The position numbers were made by a program, and so were the translations under genes. The notes beneath the pieces were generated by a model. That model searched no databases. It saw only the letters and a list, made by a program, of their open reading frames with translations, and was not told where the DNA came from. Shown here one piece after another: positions 16,928-24,922 of a stretch of 64,000 nt of DNA. Source of the stretch: Paraburkholderia metrosideri (GTDB lineage: Bacteria; Pseudomonadota; Gammaproteobacteria; Burkholderiales; Burkholderiaceae); assembly GCF_904848625.1 (NCBI RefSeq), contig NZ_CAJHCP010000011.1, positions 215,488 through 279,487 on the forward strand, written 5' to 3'. The stretch's first letter is position 1, and the number at the start of each line of letters is the position of its first letter.

Positions 16928-17269
16928 TCAGTTGCATGTCTCCATATTGCCGAATCGCTGGCACGTTACACCGTTCGAATAATGCGTTTGATTGCCATAA
17001 GTCTGCGCGCTGACTCCATTTGAGTACATGGTTTGATTGCCGTATCTCTGTGCCGTTACACCATTTGAGTACATGGTTTGATTGCCGTATGTCTGCGCCG
17101 TTAGGCCGTTTGAGTAAAGGGTTTGGTTGCCGTACGTCTGCGCGGTTACGCCATTGCTGTAAGACCTCTGGTTTCCGTAGGTCATACTGCCGACCTGTGC
17201 GAATGCGGCATTAAACGACAAGAGAAGGGAAGCGCAAACAGCCACGCGCTTAAAGATGAGCTTGTTCAT
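16928..17269 (-). CDS. Secreted repeat protein with YSNG-x11 15-residue repeats
   Basis: From MNKLIFKRVAVCASLLLSF the 113-residue product has a Sec signal peptide cleaved after AAFA. The rest is five tandem 15-residue units of the form YSNGVTAQTYGNQTx, encoded by 45-bp direct repeats spanning roughly 16930-17160. It ends with a cysteine-containing variant (CQRFGN, ETCN), allowing one disulfide. The Tyr/Asn/Gly/Gln composition suggests a surface or periplasmic beta-solenoid or adhesive chain; this is inference. The open frame extends upstream to 17464 without a signal-peptide rationale. It is the only plausible gene of the putative tRNA-Arg island. Confidence 0.72.
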   Translation of the reverse strand: MNKLIFKRVAVCASLLLSFNAAFAQVGSMTYGNQRSYSNGVTAQTYGNQTLYSNGLTAQTYGNQTMYSNGVTAQRYGNQTMYSNGVSAQTYGNQTHYSNGVTCQRFGNMETCN

Positions 17270-18018
17270 GGATATCTCGTACTTTTTGATTTGCGTCATT
17301 GCAATTACACAATAGGACTCAGCAAAGGCTTGGCTCTGTGGTGGAACGCCGCGCGTTGAAGCTCTACTCGGAAACGAAGCATTTCCGCCTGTTTGCAGAG
17401 CGTGCGAATACCCTTGTCCGGGCGATGCGTGCTGCACCTTGCGCGCGCACGCGTGAAGGGCCACTACGAGGTATCTTTTTCGTATTCGACCCGTTCCGTT
17501 CGTAGTCTTCCTTCGCGAATTCCGCTACGCCGTTCGCCGTCACGTGGACGCCTGATTCGTCCGGGGCAGCAGCCAGATGCGAGTCGTGATGGCTGGCTCC
17601 ATTGCGCGGCCCGTTACGCGTGCTAAATCTCGTTCTGCGTAAGTCGAATCCGTTCCTCCCACTCGCACGCCACCCGGCGCGTCGGCGGCGCGAACATCGC
17701 TATATGGCGGGCGCACCAATGGTTGCGAATCCGGCAGCGGCCCGATTGCCTCAATTAAGGTTTCGCCGCGACGCGTATGTTCAACTTCGAACGCTCGGAC
17801 GATGTAACGACTGACGGAAGGTATTCGTCTTGATTCAGGGACTATCGTCAGTCGGCTATCTCTTGTGAGCGCCGCTGTGCCGTCGGCTGGGATTTCTCGC
17901 GAGGGATATTGACGCCAGCCGTTTTTGCCGCCGCATTGCACGTGGACTGCCGTCGCGCGCTGGCGCCAGCAACCCATCGTGAAGCCGATGACTGGAAAAC
18001 CGCTAGCCGAGTGCGGGA
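17270..18018. other. Gene-free interior of the putative tRNA-Arg island
   Basis: No frame in this 750-bp stretch shows a recognisable domain. I searched for integrase or transposase motifs in both strands and found none. It may be decayed island DNA. Confidence 0.45.
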
Positions 18019-18045
18019 GGTTCGAGTCCCTCCTGCCGTACCAGT
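18019..18045 (+). repeat. Putative attR: second copy of tRNA-Arg 3' end
   Basis: This is an exact 27-bp copy of 16752-16778 in the same orientation. The bases upstream (CTAGCCGAGTGCGGGA) only partly resemble the tRNA, so this is a fragment and not a second tRNA gene. Confidence 0.75.
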
Positions 18046-18172
18046 GAATCGAAGGGTTACGCGCCGATTTCGTGTAGCCCTTTTTCATGAGTGGCGTGGC
18101 GTCGTGTCGCCATGCATGCAGCCATGCAGCGAAGCGTCATTGCAAACACTTCGCTACGCGCCCGTCTATTTA

Positions 18173-18556
18173 TCAGCCACCGCTCTGCACATCGATAGAA
18201 TCGACCCGATCCGGATAGAACGCGAGATGCTGTGCGATCTCCTTCACCGGTGCATAAGGCGACTCGTAAGTCCACACCGAATTGACCGTCCGTTCGCCGC
18301 CAATCGGCACGCTGTAGTACGCGCAGTCGCCTTTATATGGGCAGTACGTCGTGTGATCGGTGCGCTCCAGCAACGTCATCTCCACATCGTTTCGCGGGAC
18401 GTAATACACGGCTGGGTACGACGCCTCGCGTAGCACCAGCGCGTTGCGTGTATCGGCGATCACCTGACCGGCGACGGTCACGACCACGCGCGCGTTAGCC
18501 GGCTCCACTGTAATGGGATGATCGGGACCCGGAACCTTGATGGTTTTTCCATTCAT
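18173..18556 (-). CDS. DUF427 family protein
   Basis: The 127-residue product from MNGKTIKVPGPDHPITVEP is a complete DUF427 domain. It has the characteristic TRNALVLREASYPAVYYVPR, the ERTDHTTYCPYKGDCAYYSV segment with its two cysteines, and the closing FYPDRVDSIDV. DUF427 proteins are small cytoplasmic beta-barrel proteins of unknown function in proteobacteria and actinobacteria. AGGAG lies about 9 bp before the start; the frame continues far upstream (to 18832) without support. It stands downstream of the acid phosphatase gene, on the opposite side of the island boundary. Confidence 0.88.
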   Translation of the reverse strand: MNGKTIKVPGPDHPITVEPANARVVVTVAGQVIADTRNALVLREASYPAVYYVPRNDVEMTLLERTDHTTYCPYKGDCAYYSVPIGGERTVNSVWTYESPYAPVKEIAQHLAFYPDRVDSIDVQSGG

Positions 18557-18859
18557 GCTGTCGAACTCCTGATTGAGTGAGCGAAGCTGCTGCAGGTTGT
18601 GGAGGATGCGCTGTGAAGGATGTCGTACCGGCATCGACGGGAAAGGCTGCGCCTTGGGTCGAAGCATACGCTGGTCACGAAAACGCGTTGTGTCACAGGC
18701 AGGATGGGTGGCCGAAACAGGCGGCGACCGGGAAATGAACCGCGCGACATCGGCAATCCACACAACATAAACAGAAACGGGCAGCCGAAGCTGCCCGCCA
18801 AAACCACGCTCATGCGACGCGCTGCTACTCACTCCTGTCGCTAATTAATCGCCGCGCAC

Positions 18860-20437
18860 TTACTGCTTGATCGTCAGCGCAGCCGTCAGATCGCCGAGCG
18901 GCTTGCTACCGTTGCTCACGAGTGCCGCGTCACGGGCCGCGATGCCCGGCAGCATCGGCAGCGCGAAGCGGCGGGTGATGAAGCGCAGGATCGACGTCGT
19001 GTCGTATTGCGTGTGGTCGACATAACCCTTCTTCGCGAACGGCGAGATGATCAGCGCCGGAATCCGCGTGCCCGGGCCCCAACGGTCGGCCTTCGGCGGC
19101 GCGACGTGATCCCAGAAACCGCCGTTTTCGTCATAGGTCACGACGACGAGCATGTTCTTCCACTGCGGGCTCTTCTGCAGATGCGAGATCAGATCGGCAA
19201 TGTGCTGATCGCCTTGCCCGACATCGGTGTAGCCCGCGTGCTCGTTCAGGTTGCCCTGCGGCTTGTAGAACGACACCTGCGGCAGCGTGCCTGCATCGAT
19301 CGCCTTGATGAACTCGGAACCGGCCAGGCCGCCATCGAGCAGGTGCTGCGTGCGGTTCGTCGTGCCTGGCGCCAGGTCGGCGAAGTAGTTGAACGGCTGG
19401 TGGTGCGGCTGGAAATTCGGTGCCGTCAGGTTCGCGCCGTAGACGACGTTCGACGTGCCGTCCTGTACCGCCGACACCGCCGCGCCCCACGCACCGCCGT
19501 ACCACGCCCACGACACCTTCGCGTCGTTCAGCAGGTCGCCGATATGCTTTTGCGTCTGCGGCGGCAGCGTCGTGGCTGCCGTCGGGTCGGCCAGATTCGC
19601 GTCGCCGCCGCTGGCCGCCTTGTTGCCGCTCGGCTGATACGGCGGTTGCATCGTGTTGACCGCGTAGAAGTCAGGCGTCAGGTTGCCCGACAGCACGAAT
19701 TTGGGGATGCCCGTCAACGCCGAGGCCGGCGAGTTCGACGCAACCCGCAACGTCACGCCGTCGCTTTCCACGGACGAGATCGACGTAGCTGCCGGACTCT
19801 TGTCCGCATTCGGATAAACCGGCGTGCACGCGCAGATCAGCCACTGGTGATTCAGGAACGAGCCGCCGAACGCGCCCATGAAGAAGTTGTCGGCGAGCGT
19901 GTATTGCTGGGCAATCTTCCACAGCGGCAGCTTGTCGGCGTCGAGCGAATAGTGGCCCATCACGAGGCCGCCCGAATCGGCCCACGCGGCGAACTTGTCG
20001 TTCTTGCCGCCGTTGATCTGCATCTGGTTCTCGTAGAACCGGTGATACAGATCGCGCGTCGTCGCGGTGATCGGCGTGTTGAAACCGTTCGGATCGTCGA
20101 TAGCGAACGGGCTGTTGGGCAGATTCGCCGTCATCGCCTGTGTGACGGCCGGCGTCACGCCGGTTTGCGTCAGACCGTTCCACACTTGCGGCAGCGTCGC
20201 GAGCGGCGAGCCGTCGCGATCCACCTGGGTGGAGTTGGCGGCGCTCACGTTCTGCAGACCGTTCGCTCCGGGGAAGTTGCCATACAGATTGTCGAAGCTG
20301 CGGTTTTCCGCATAGATCACGACGACATTCTTGATCGCCGTGATATCCGGATCGCCGATTTCACTGCCACCGCATGCATACAGGCTTAACGCTGCTGCGA
20401 TCGCGATGGGCGTCGCGCAGATCAGTTTCTTGTTCAT
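18860..20437 (-). CDS. Acid phosphatase / phospholipase C family lipoprotein (AcpA-like)
   Basis: A 525-residue exported enzyme of the bacterial phosphoesterase family that includes AcpA and PLC-N. The N-terminus is a lipoprotein signal (lipobox LYAC, residues 19-22). The metal-binding nucleophile region is VVVIYAENRSFDNLYG at about residues 38-53. The late metal-binding motif is VTYDENGGFWDHVAPP, followed by GPGTRIPALIISPFAK. It should hydrolyse phosphomonoesters or phospholipids outside the inner membrane; which is not decidable from sequence. It is divergent from the di-haem peroxidase gene. A weak Pho-box-like sequence 87 bp upstream suggests phosphate control. Confidence 0.85.
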   Translation of the reverse strand: MNKKLICATPIAIAAALSLYACGGSEIGDPDITAIKNVVVIYAENRSFDNLYGNFPGANGLQNVSAANSTQVDRDGSPLATLPQVWNGLTQTGVTPAVTQAMTANLPNSPFAIDDPNGFNTPITATTRDLYHRFYENQMQINGGKNDKFAAWADSGGLVMGHYSLDADKLPLWKIAQQYTLADNFFMGAFGGSFLNHQWLICACTPVYPNADKSPAATSISSVESDGVTLRVASNSPASALTGIPKFVLSGNLTPDFYAVNTMQPPYQPSGNKAASGGDANLADPTAATTLPPQTQKHIGDLLNDAKVSWAWYGGAWGAAVSAVQDGTSNVVYGANLTAPNFQPHHQPFNYFADLAPGTTNRTQHLLDGGLAGSEFIKAIDAGTLPQVSFYKPQGNLNEHAGYTDVGQGDQHIADLISHLQKSPQWKNMLVVVTYDENGGFWDHVAPPKADRWGPGTRIPALIISPFAKKGYVDHTQYDTTSILRFITRRFALPMLPGIAARDAALVSNGSKPLGDLTAALTIKQ

Positions 20438-20523
20438 TTGATGTGGTTTCTCTCTCTCGCGTTGGGGACAGGTGGGTACATTCCTTACGGGAACGACCGC
20501 GAGCGAAAGTTTGCTGAAGGTAT

Positions 20524-20541
20524 TTGACAGAAAGATGTAAA
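20524..20541 (-). promoter_or_regulatory. Weak candidate Pho box upstream of the acid phosphatase gene
   Basis: On the minus strand the sequence is TTTACAT-CTTT-CTGTCAA: one good and one poor 7-mer in the 11-bp register. The same intergenic region also has ATGTCAT-TTAA-GCGACAT at 20584-20601 on the plus strand. Confidence 0.35.
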
Positions 20542-20732
20542 TAATTGCGAATGTCTTTTGATTTGTCTTATGCGTAGGCGGAATGTCATTTAAGCGACAT
20601 GTAGATGAAATACGCTCGCTGACTTCAACGGCGCGAAATCACCTCATCTCTATGCGGATTGGTCTGACAGGAATTCGGAAAATGCTGGTCGAGCGGGCGG
20701 CGCAATCAGGCGTAGGACCTGCACAGAGCAGC

Positions 20733-22145
20733 ATGAACATCAAGCGTGGCGCGGTGCTTGCGCTGGCGGTGACGGTTTTGACGGGCGCACTCGCTGCATG
20801 CGACGCCAGCAAGCCAGAGGTGAGCGCGAACGCGGACGCGGACGCGGACGCGGGAGCGAGTGCGGCCCGGGCGGCAAATGCGGGCGCAGAGCGATCCGAT
20901 GCGCGTGGGGCGGCATCCGCCGTGGCGATAAAGCTGGTCGCGCAGGACGCGGGCCAATCCCGCGCGCAGGTATATGAGTCCGTGCGTCAAATGACGGCGC
21001 TTGGCAAACAGCTCTTTTTCGACCCGTCGCTGTCCGGATCGGGACGGCTCGCTTGCGCGTCATGCCACAGCCCGGACCATGCGTTCTCTCCGTCGAATGC
21101 GTTGTCGGTGCAATTGGGCGGCGCGGACATGCACCGCACCGGCATGCGCGCGGCGCCGACGCTGAAGTATCTGCAGTCAGTGCCGGCGTTCGCTGAGCAC
21201 TATCACGAATCGGACGACGAAGGCGACGAAAGTGTGGATGCCGGACCCACCGGCGGCTTGACGTGGGACGGCCGGGTCGACCGTGGCAGCGATCAGGCGC
21301 GCATTCCGCTGCTGTCGTCGTTTGAGATGGGTAGCACACCGGCCAGGGTGACGGCTGCGGTCAAGGCTGCTCCCTATGCCGATGCGTTCCGCGCGGCATT
21401 CGGCGAGCACATTTTCGATAGCGAAGACGCCACCTTCAAGGCCGTGCTGCAATCGCTCGAAACCTTCGAGCAGACGCCGGAAGTGTTCTACCCGTACACC
21501 AGCAAGTACGACGCATTCCTCGCGGGCAAAGCGCAATTGACGCAAGCGGAACTTCACGGCCTGCAACTCTTCAACGACGAACAAAAGGGTAATTGCGCGA
21601 GTTGCCACATCAGCCAGCGCACCAAAGACGGAGCGCCGCCGCAGTTCAGCGATTTCGGTCTGATCGCGATCGGTGTGCCGCGCAATCGTGCGTTGACGGT
21701 GAACCGCGATCCGCGTTTCTATGACCTCGGCGCTTGCGGTCCTGAGCGGACCGACCTGGGCAAACGGGACGAGTTTTGCGGCATCTTCCGCACGCCGACG
21801 CTACGCAATATCGCGTTGAAGAAGAGCTTCTTCCACAACGGCATTTATCATTCGCTCGACCAGGTGGTGCGCTTTTACGCTGAGCGCGACACGAACCCGG
21901 AGAAGTTTTATCCGGCCGTGAAGGGCAAGGTGCAGAAGTTCGACGATCTGCCGCAGCGTTACTGGGCGAATCTGAATACGGAGGCGCCGTTCGATCGCAA
22001 GCCGGGTGAAAAGCCGGCACTCGATGAAGCGGAGATCAAGGACGTGGTGGCGTTTCTGCAGACGCTCACGGATGGATACAAGGTGCCCGCTGGACCGGTC
22101 AATATGTCGGCTGAAGCGGCGATTCCTGCCGTAGCCGTGCGTTAG
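20733..22145 (+). CDS. Di-haem cytochrome c peroxidase family protein
   Basis: The product (470 residues from MNIKRGAVLALAVTV) has a lipoprotein-type signal with LAAC at about residues 20-23, then a low-complexity Ala/Asp tract (DADADADAGASAA). Two haem c sites follow, both CASCH: one in LACASCHSPDHAFSP, one in GNCASCHISQR. A late FRTPTLRNIALKKSFFHNG matches the MauG/CcpA superfamily. It is probably periplasmic and either reduces peroxide or oxidises a partner. It is somewhat longer than classical CcpA because of the tract and an acidic insert (HESDDEGDESVD). The start is uncertain; in-frame ATGs lie at 20682 and 20583. Confidence 0.85.
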   Translation: MNIKRGAVLALAVTVLTGALAACDASKPEVSANADADADAGASAARAANAGAERSDARGAASAVAIKLVAQDAGQSRAQVYESVRQMTALGKQLFFDPSLSGSGRLACASCHSPDHAFSPSNALSVQLGGADMHRTGMRAAPTLKYLQSVPAFAEHYHESDDEGDESVDAGPTGGLTWDGRVDRGSDQARIPLLSSFEMGSTPARVTAAVKAAPYADAFRAAFGEHIFDSEDATFKAVLQSLETFEQTPEVFYPYTSKYDAFLAGKAQLTQAELHGLQLFNDEQKGNCASCHISQRTKDGAPPQFSDFGLIAIGVPRNRALTVNRDPRFYDLGACGPERTDLGKRDEFCGIFRTPTLRNIALKKSFFHNGIYHSLDQVVRFYAERDTNPEKFYPAVKGKVQKFDDLPQRYWANLNTEAPFDRKPGEKPALDEAEIKDVVAFLQTLTDGYKVPAGPVNMSAEAAIPAVAVR

Positions 22146-22185
22146 CAAAGGTGATGACGCGAGGGGACTGGAGTGGGGGATTGGG

Positions 22186-22212
22186 CCGTCCGCTGTTGGG
22201 GCGGTTTTTTTA
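22186..22212 (+). terminator. Terminator after the di-haem peroxidase gene
   Basis: CCGTCC/GGGCGG with one G-T pair and a short loop is followed by seven T. Confidence 0.7.
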
Positions 22213-22233
22213 TCAGACAGACGCCGATCTTGG

Positions 22234-22473
22234 TTAGGTGGGTGCGTCGGCGAGGATGTGATAACAGGCGAGAACCAGCAATGCGAAAGATGCCAGCAGA
22301 CAGCCTGCGCCGGCACGCGTCAGCAGATTGGGCCAGCGCGGGAGCCGAATGGCATCGATCCGGACGACGCGCCGAGCGAGACCAGGATCGTGGCGGATAA
22401 CCACCGGCACGAGCGCTATGCAGACCAGCGCGACAGCGACGGTGACAATTTGCAGAAGAAGAAACGTGTTCAT
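22234..22473 (-). CDS. Small membrane protein (79 aa), hypothetical
   Basis: From MNTFLLLQIVTVAVALVCIA the 79-residue product has two membrane helices (about residues 2-24 and 52-73) joined by a basic loop (RHDPGLARRVVRIDAIRLPRW). No family is recognised. The ribosome-binding site is poor; an alternative non-ATG start upstream (to 22521) would add a hydrophobic leader. The basic loop and two-helix form are typical of small Burkholderia membrane proteins of unknown role. Confidence 0.55.
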   Translation of the reverse strand: MNTFLLLQIVTVAVALVCIALVPVVIRHDPGLARRVVRIDAIRLPRWPNLLTRAGAGCLLASFALLVLACYHILADAPT

Positions 22474-22766
22474 GGCGAGTTGTACGGGGAAGAGGACATG
22501 AGTGACGCTGACGCGCAACACAATTCATCTTAAGGAAGTGATTCGCGAGGCGATATGAGACTCATCCTAAAAAAGTAAGAGACTCGTTTTACACTCTCGT
22601 TGGCGTCCGACATACCGTCTGGCATCCATGCTGTAATGGCTTTGACCCAGTACCAGCCATCCCGGGCGGCCCTTTCGAAGGCGCGTGCTATGCTTTTGAG
22701 GTCCAGATCAGACGCTGCGTCGAGCGGACTGATGACCGCCCAGAACACTTTCGAGGAGAACACTTC

Positions 22767-23159
22767 ATGTCGATGCGAACCCGTGTGCTGTTTCACCTGA
22801 CTGCCGGCAGCCTGCTGTTCGCCGGTGCGATTGGCGGCGCGCAAGCGGCGAACCTCGGATTTCTGAACGACACACCGATCAGCTACATGAAGCCGCGCGA
22901 TAACGAGTCGATCAAGCAGGCGGTCATCCACGCGTTGAACGTGCAGAAGGACGGCGAAACCAGCACCTGGGTCAACGAAGGCACCGGCAACAGCGTGAAA
23001 ATCGACGCGACGATCAACGTCGCCAGCACCGCGCACGATGGCACGCGCACCTGCCGCGACCTCGCCGTCGTGCTGAACGCGAAAGGGCAATCAATGAACC
23101 TGCGGCCGCAATTCTGCAAGGAAGGCAGCGGCGCCTGGCAGTTGCAGAAGAAACACTAA
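22767..23159 (+). CDS. Periplasmic/surface protein, 17-kDa antigen-like
   Basis: The 130-residue product has a Sec signal peptide ending in GGAQAA (about residue 28). The mature domain resembles the C-terminal region of rickettsial 17-kDa-type surface antigens: NDTPISYMKPRDNESIKQAV, STWVNEGTGNSVKIDA, TCRDLAVVLNAKGQ and FCKEGSGAWQL. Two cysteines (TCRD and FCKE) could form a disulfide. GAGGAGA gives a strong ribosome-binding site 9 nt before the start; MRTRV two codons later is an alternative. Function of the family is unknown. It precedes the Nudix gene by 91 bp on the same strand. Confidence 0.75.
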   Translation: MSMRTRVLFHLTAGSLLFAGAIGGAQAANLGFLNDTPISYMKPRDNESIKQAVIHALNVQKDGETSTWVNEGTGNSVKIDATINVASTAHDGTRTCRDLAVVLNAKGQSMNLRPQFCKEGSGAWQLQKKH

Positions 23160-23250
23160 GCATGCGAAGTGTGATGGCGGCGAGTCCGGGCCGCCCGGCA
23201 GCGCGGCTCGACGCCGCGCGCGGGTTGCGTGTAGGCGGGGCGGGGCTCGA

Positions 23251-23700
23251 ATGAGCGCGCGGGTAGTGTCCTGCGGGATCGTTCTACTCGACCCGGACGG
23301 CCGGCTGCTGCTCGCGCATGCCACTGAAACTTCGCACTGGGACATCCCGAAAGGACATGGCGAAGAGGGCGAGGCGCCGCATGTCACGGCGCTGCGCGAG
23401 ATGCTCGAAGAAACCGGCCTTGCCATTGAGCCTGAGCGTCTGAAGGATCTCGGGCTGTTTGTCTACCGGCGCGACAAGGATTTGCATCTGTTCGCGGCGC
23501 GCGCCATCGCTGACGAACTCGACCTCTCTGTGTGTACCTGCACGTCGCTGTTTCCGCGCCGCTCCGACGGGACGATGATTCCCGAAATGGATGCTTACCG
23601 TTGGGCGACCACGGAAGACATTCCAAAATACGCGAGTCGCAGCCTCACGCGGCTCTTTCAGGAAACGTTGTCGCTGGTTGAACTGCACCGCTCGCTATAA
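23251..23700 (+). CDS. Nudix hydrolase
   Basis: The 149-residue protein has a complete Nudix box GHGEEGEAPHVTALREMLEE-TGL at about residues 36-58, fitting Gx5Ex7REUxEExGU. It opens with RVVSCGIVLLDPDGRLLLAH, and has WDIPKGHGEEGE typical of diadenosine-polyphosphate or nucleotide-sugar clearing members. It hydrolyses a nucleoside diphosphate linked to some moiety in the cytoplasm; substrate not decidable. It is convergent with the binding-protein gene, with about 50 bp between the stops. Confidence 0.9.
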   Translation: MSARVVSCGIVLLDPDGRLLLAHATETSHWDIPKGHGEEGEAPHVTALREMLEETGLAIEPERLKDLGLFVYRRDKDLHLFAARAIADELDLSVCTCTSLFPRRSDGTMIPEMDAYRWATTEDIPKYASRSLTRLFQETLSLVELHRSL

Positions 23701-23752
23701 CGGTTGGCGCGTTGGCCCGGTAGATCGCACGGTGCCGATGGATGGCACAGAT

Positions 23753-24784
23753 TCAATCGAGTGCGCGATCGTTCGGGTGCGCAAACAGGGCCCTATTCTG
23801 CTCCGAAAGCGGGAAATTCAGATTGATATCGTGCGGCGGAATGGGTTGCGTGAACCACTGCTGGTACAGACGTTCCGCATCTCCGGAAGTCTGCGAGCGC
23901 GTAATCACCCCATTCACCAGAGTGCGGAAAGGCTCATCGCCCTTGCGGAACATGCACGCGTACACCTCGGAACCCAGCGGCGTGCCTGTCACGACAAAAT
24001 CCGCAGGGCGCGGATCCGTCGCCCTGAAGCCGTACACGATCGGCTCGTCCATCACGAACGCCACCGCGCGATCATCCTTGAGCGCATTGAACGCTTCCAT
24101 ATGATCGCGCGCGCTGGTGATGCGCATGTTCAGATGCTTGTCGGTATTCAGGCGGCGCAACAAGCGTTCGTCGGACGTGCCCGCGGTCGTCACGACCGCC
24201 TTGCCCGCCAGATCCGGAAAATCCGTGATGCCTGCGCTCTTGCGCGTGATCATGCGCACGGCATATTGGAAGAAACTGTTTGAGAACGCGGCGACGTTTT
24301 CGCGCTCAACCGTATGCGTGGTCGAGCCGCATTCCAGATCGATCTGGTTGTTCAGCAGCATCGGCGTGCGGTTCGACGACGTCACGGTCACTTCGTGCAC
24401 CTTCAGTTGCGGCATGCCGAGCGTTTTCTTGATTTCGTCGACGATCTGCAGCGCGATCGTCTGCGAATAGCCGACCGTGCTCTTGCCGTCGAAATACGAG
24501 AAGGGGATCGACGCCTCGCGTACCCCGAGTACGACCACGCCGTCGTCGTGAATCTTTTTTAGCGTGCCGGTGAGTTCGTCCGCGTGCGCAGTGCCGGCAA
24601 GCAAGGTGCCGGATGCAACCAGCGCGATGAGCGCGCAACGCGTGCGATGCGCGAAGCCAGTGCTGTGGAGGGGGGCAATGGTGCAGGCAGCGCGGAGGGC
24701 GGTGTCGGCAAGCGTGCGATGTTCTCGCGCTGGACCGTGAGTCACGCCTCGTGTACTCGCCCAGCGGCGGGCTGCAACTTTCAT
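23753..24784 (-). CDS. Glutamate/aspartate-type amino-acid ABC substrate-binding protein
   Basis: A periplasmic binding protein of family 3, 343 residues. The mature part starts near ADELTGTLKKIHDDGVVVLG and shows the ligand-pocket SIPFSYFDGKSTVGYS, NQIDLECGSTTHTVERE and VTTAGTSDERLL, characteristic of GltI-type proteins. The start at 24784 (MKVAARRW) has GGAGG just upstream, but this leaves an unusually long, basic leader of about 45 residues before the hydrophobic signal core LIALVASGTLLAG; a later start is possible. No permease or ATPase gene is adjacent, so it must use a transporter encoded elsewhere or act as an orphan sensor. Confidence 0.85.
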   Translation of the reverse strand: MKVAARRWASTRGVTHGPAREHRTLADTALRAACTIAPLHSTGFAHRTRCALIALVASGTLLAGTAHADELTGTLKKIHDDGVVVLGVREASIPFSYFDGKSTVGYSQTIALQIVDEIKKTLGMPQLKVHEVTVTSSNRTPMLLNNQIDLECGSTTHTVERENVAAFSNSFFQYAVRMITRKSAGITDFPDLAGKAVVTTAGTSDERLLRRLNTDKHLNMRITSARDHMEAFNALKDDRAVAFVMDEPIVYGFRATDPRPADFVVTGTPLGSEVYACMFRKGDEPFRTLVNGVITRSQTSGDAERLYQQWFTQPIPPHDINLNFPLSEQNRALFAHPNDRALD

Positions 24785-24922
24785 TGGTCCTCCCGGACTC
24801 GCGCGTCGCGTGGCTGCGCTGTCACTGTCGATAGAACATCGTGTAGGCAAACGGCGTGAATCCCACAAGAGATGCACGCCGTCATCCACTTCAGATGCGT
24901 GACGAGCTATAACCGCTCCAGC

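Noticed and set aside
17540..18088. 182-codon frame in the tRNA-Arg island, considered as a possible integrase relic
   Set aside because: Its N-terminal part is a translation of the tRNA fragment and no integrase motif (R-H-R-Y) is visible.
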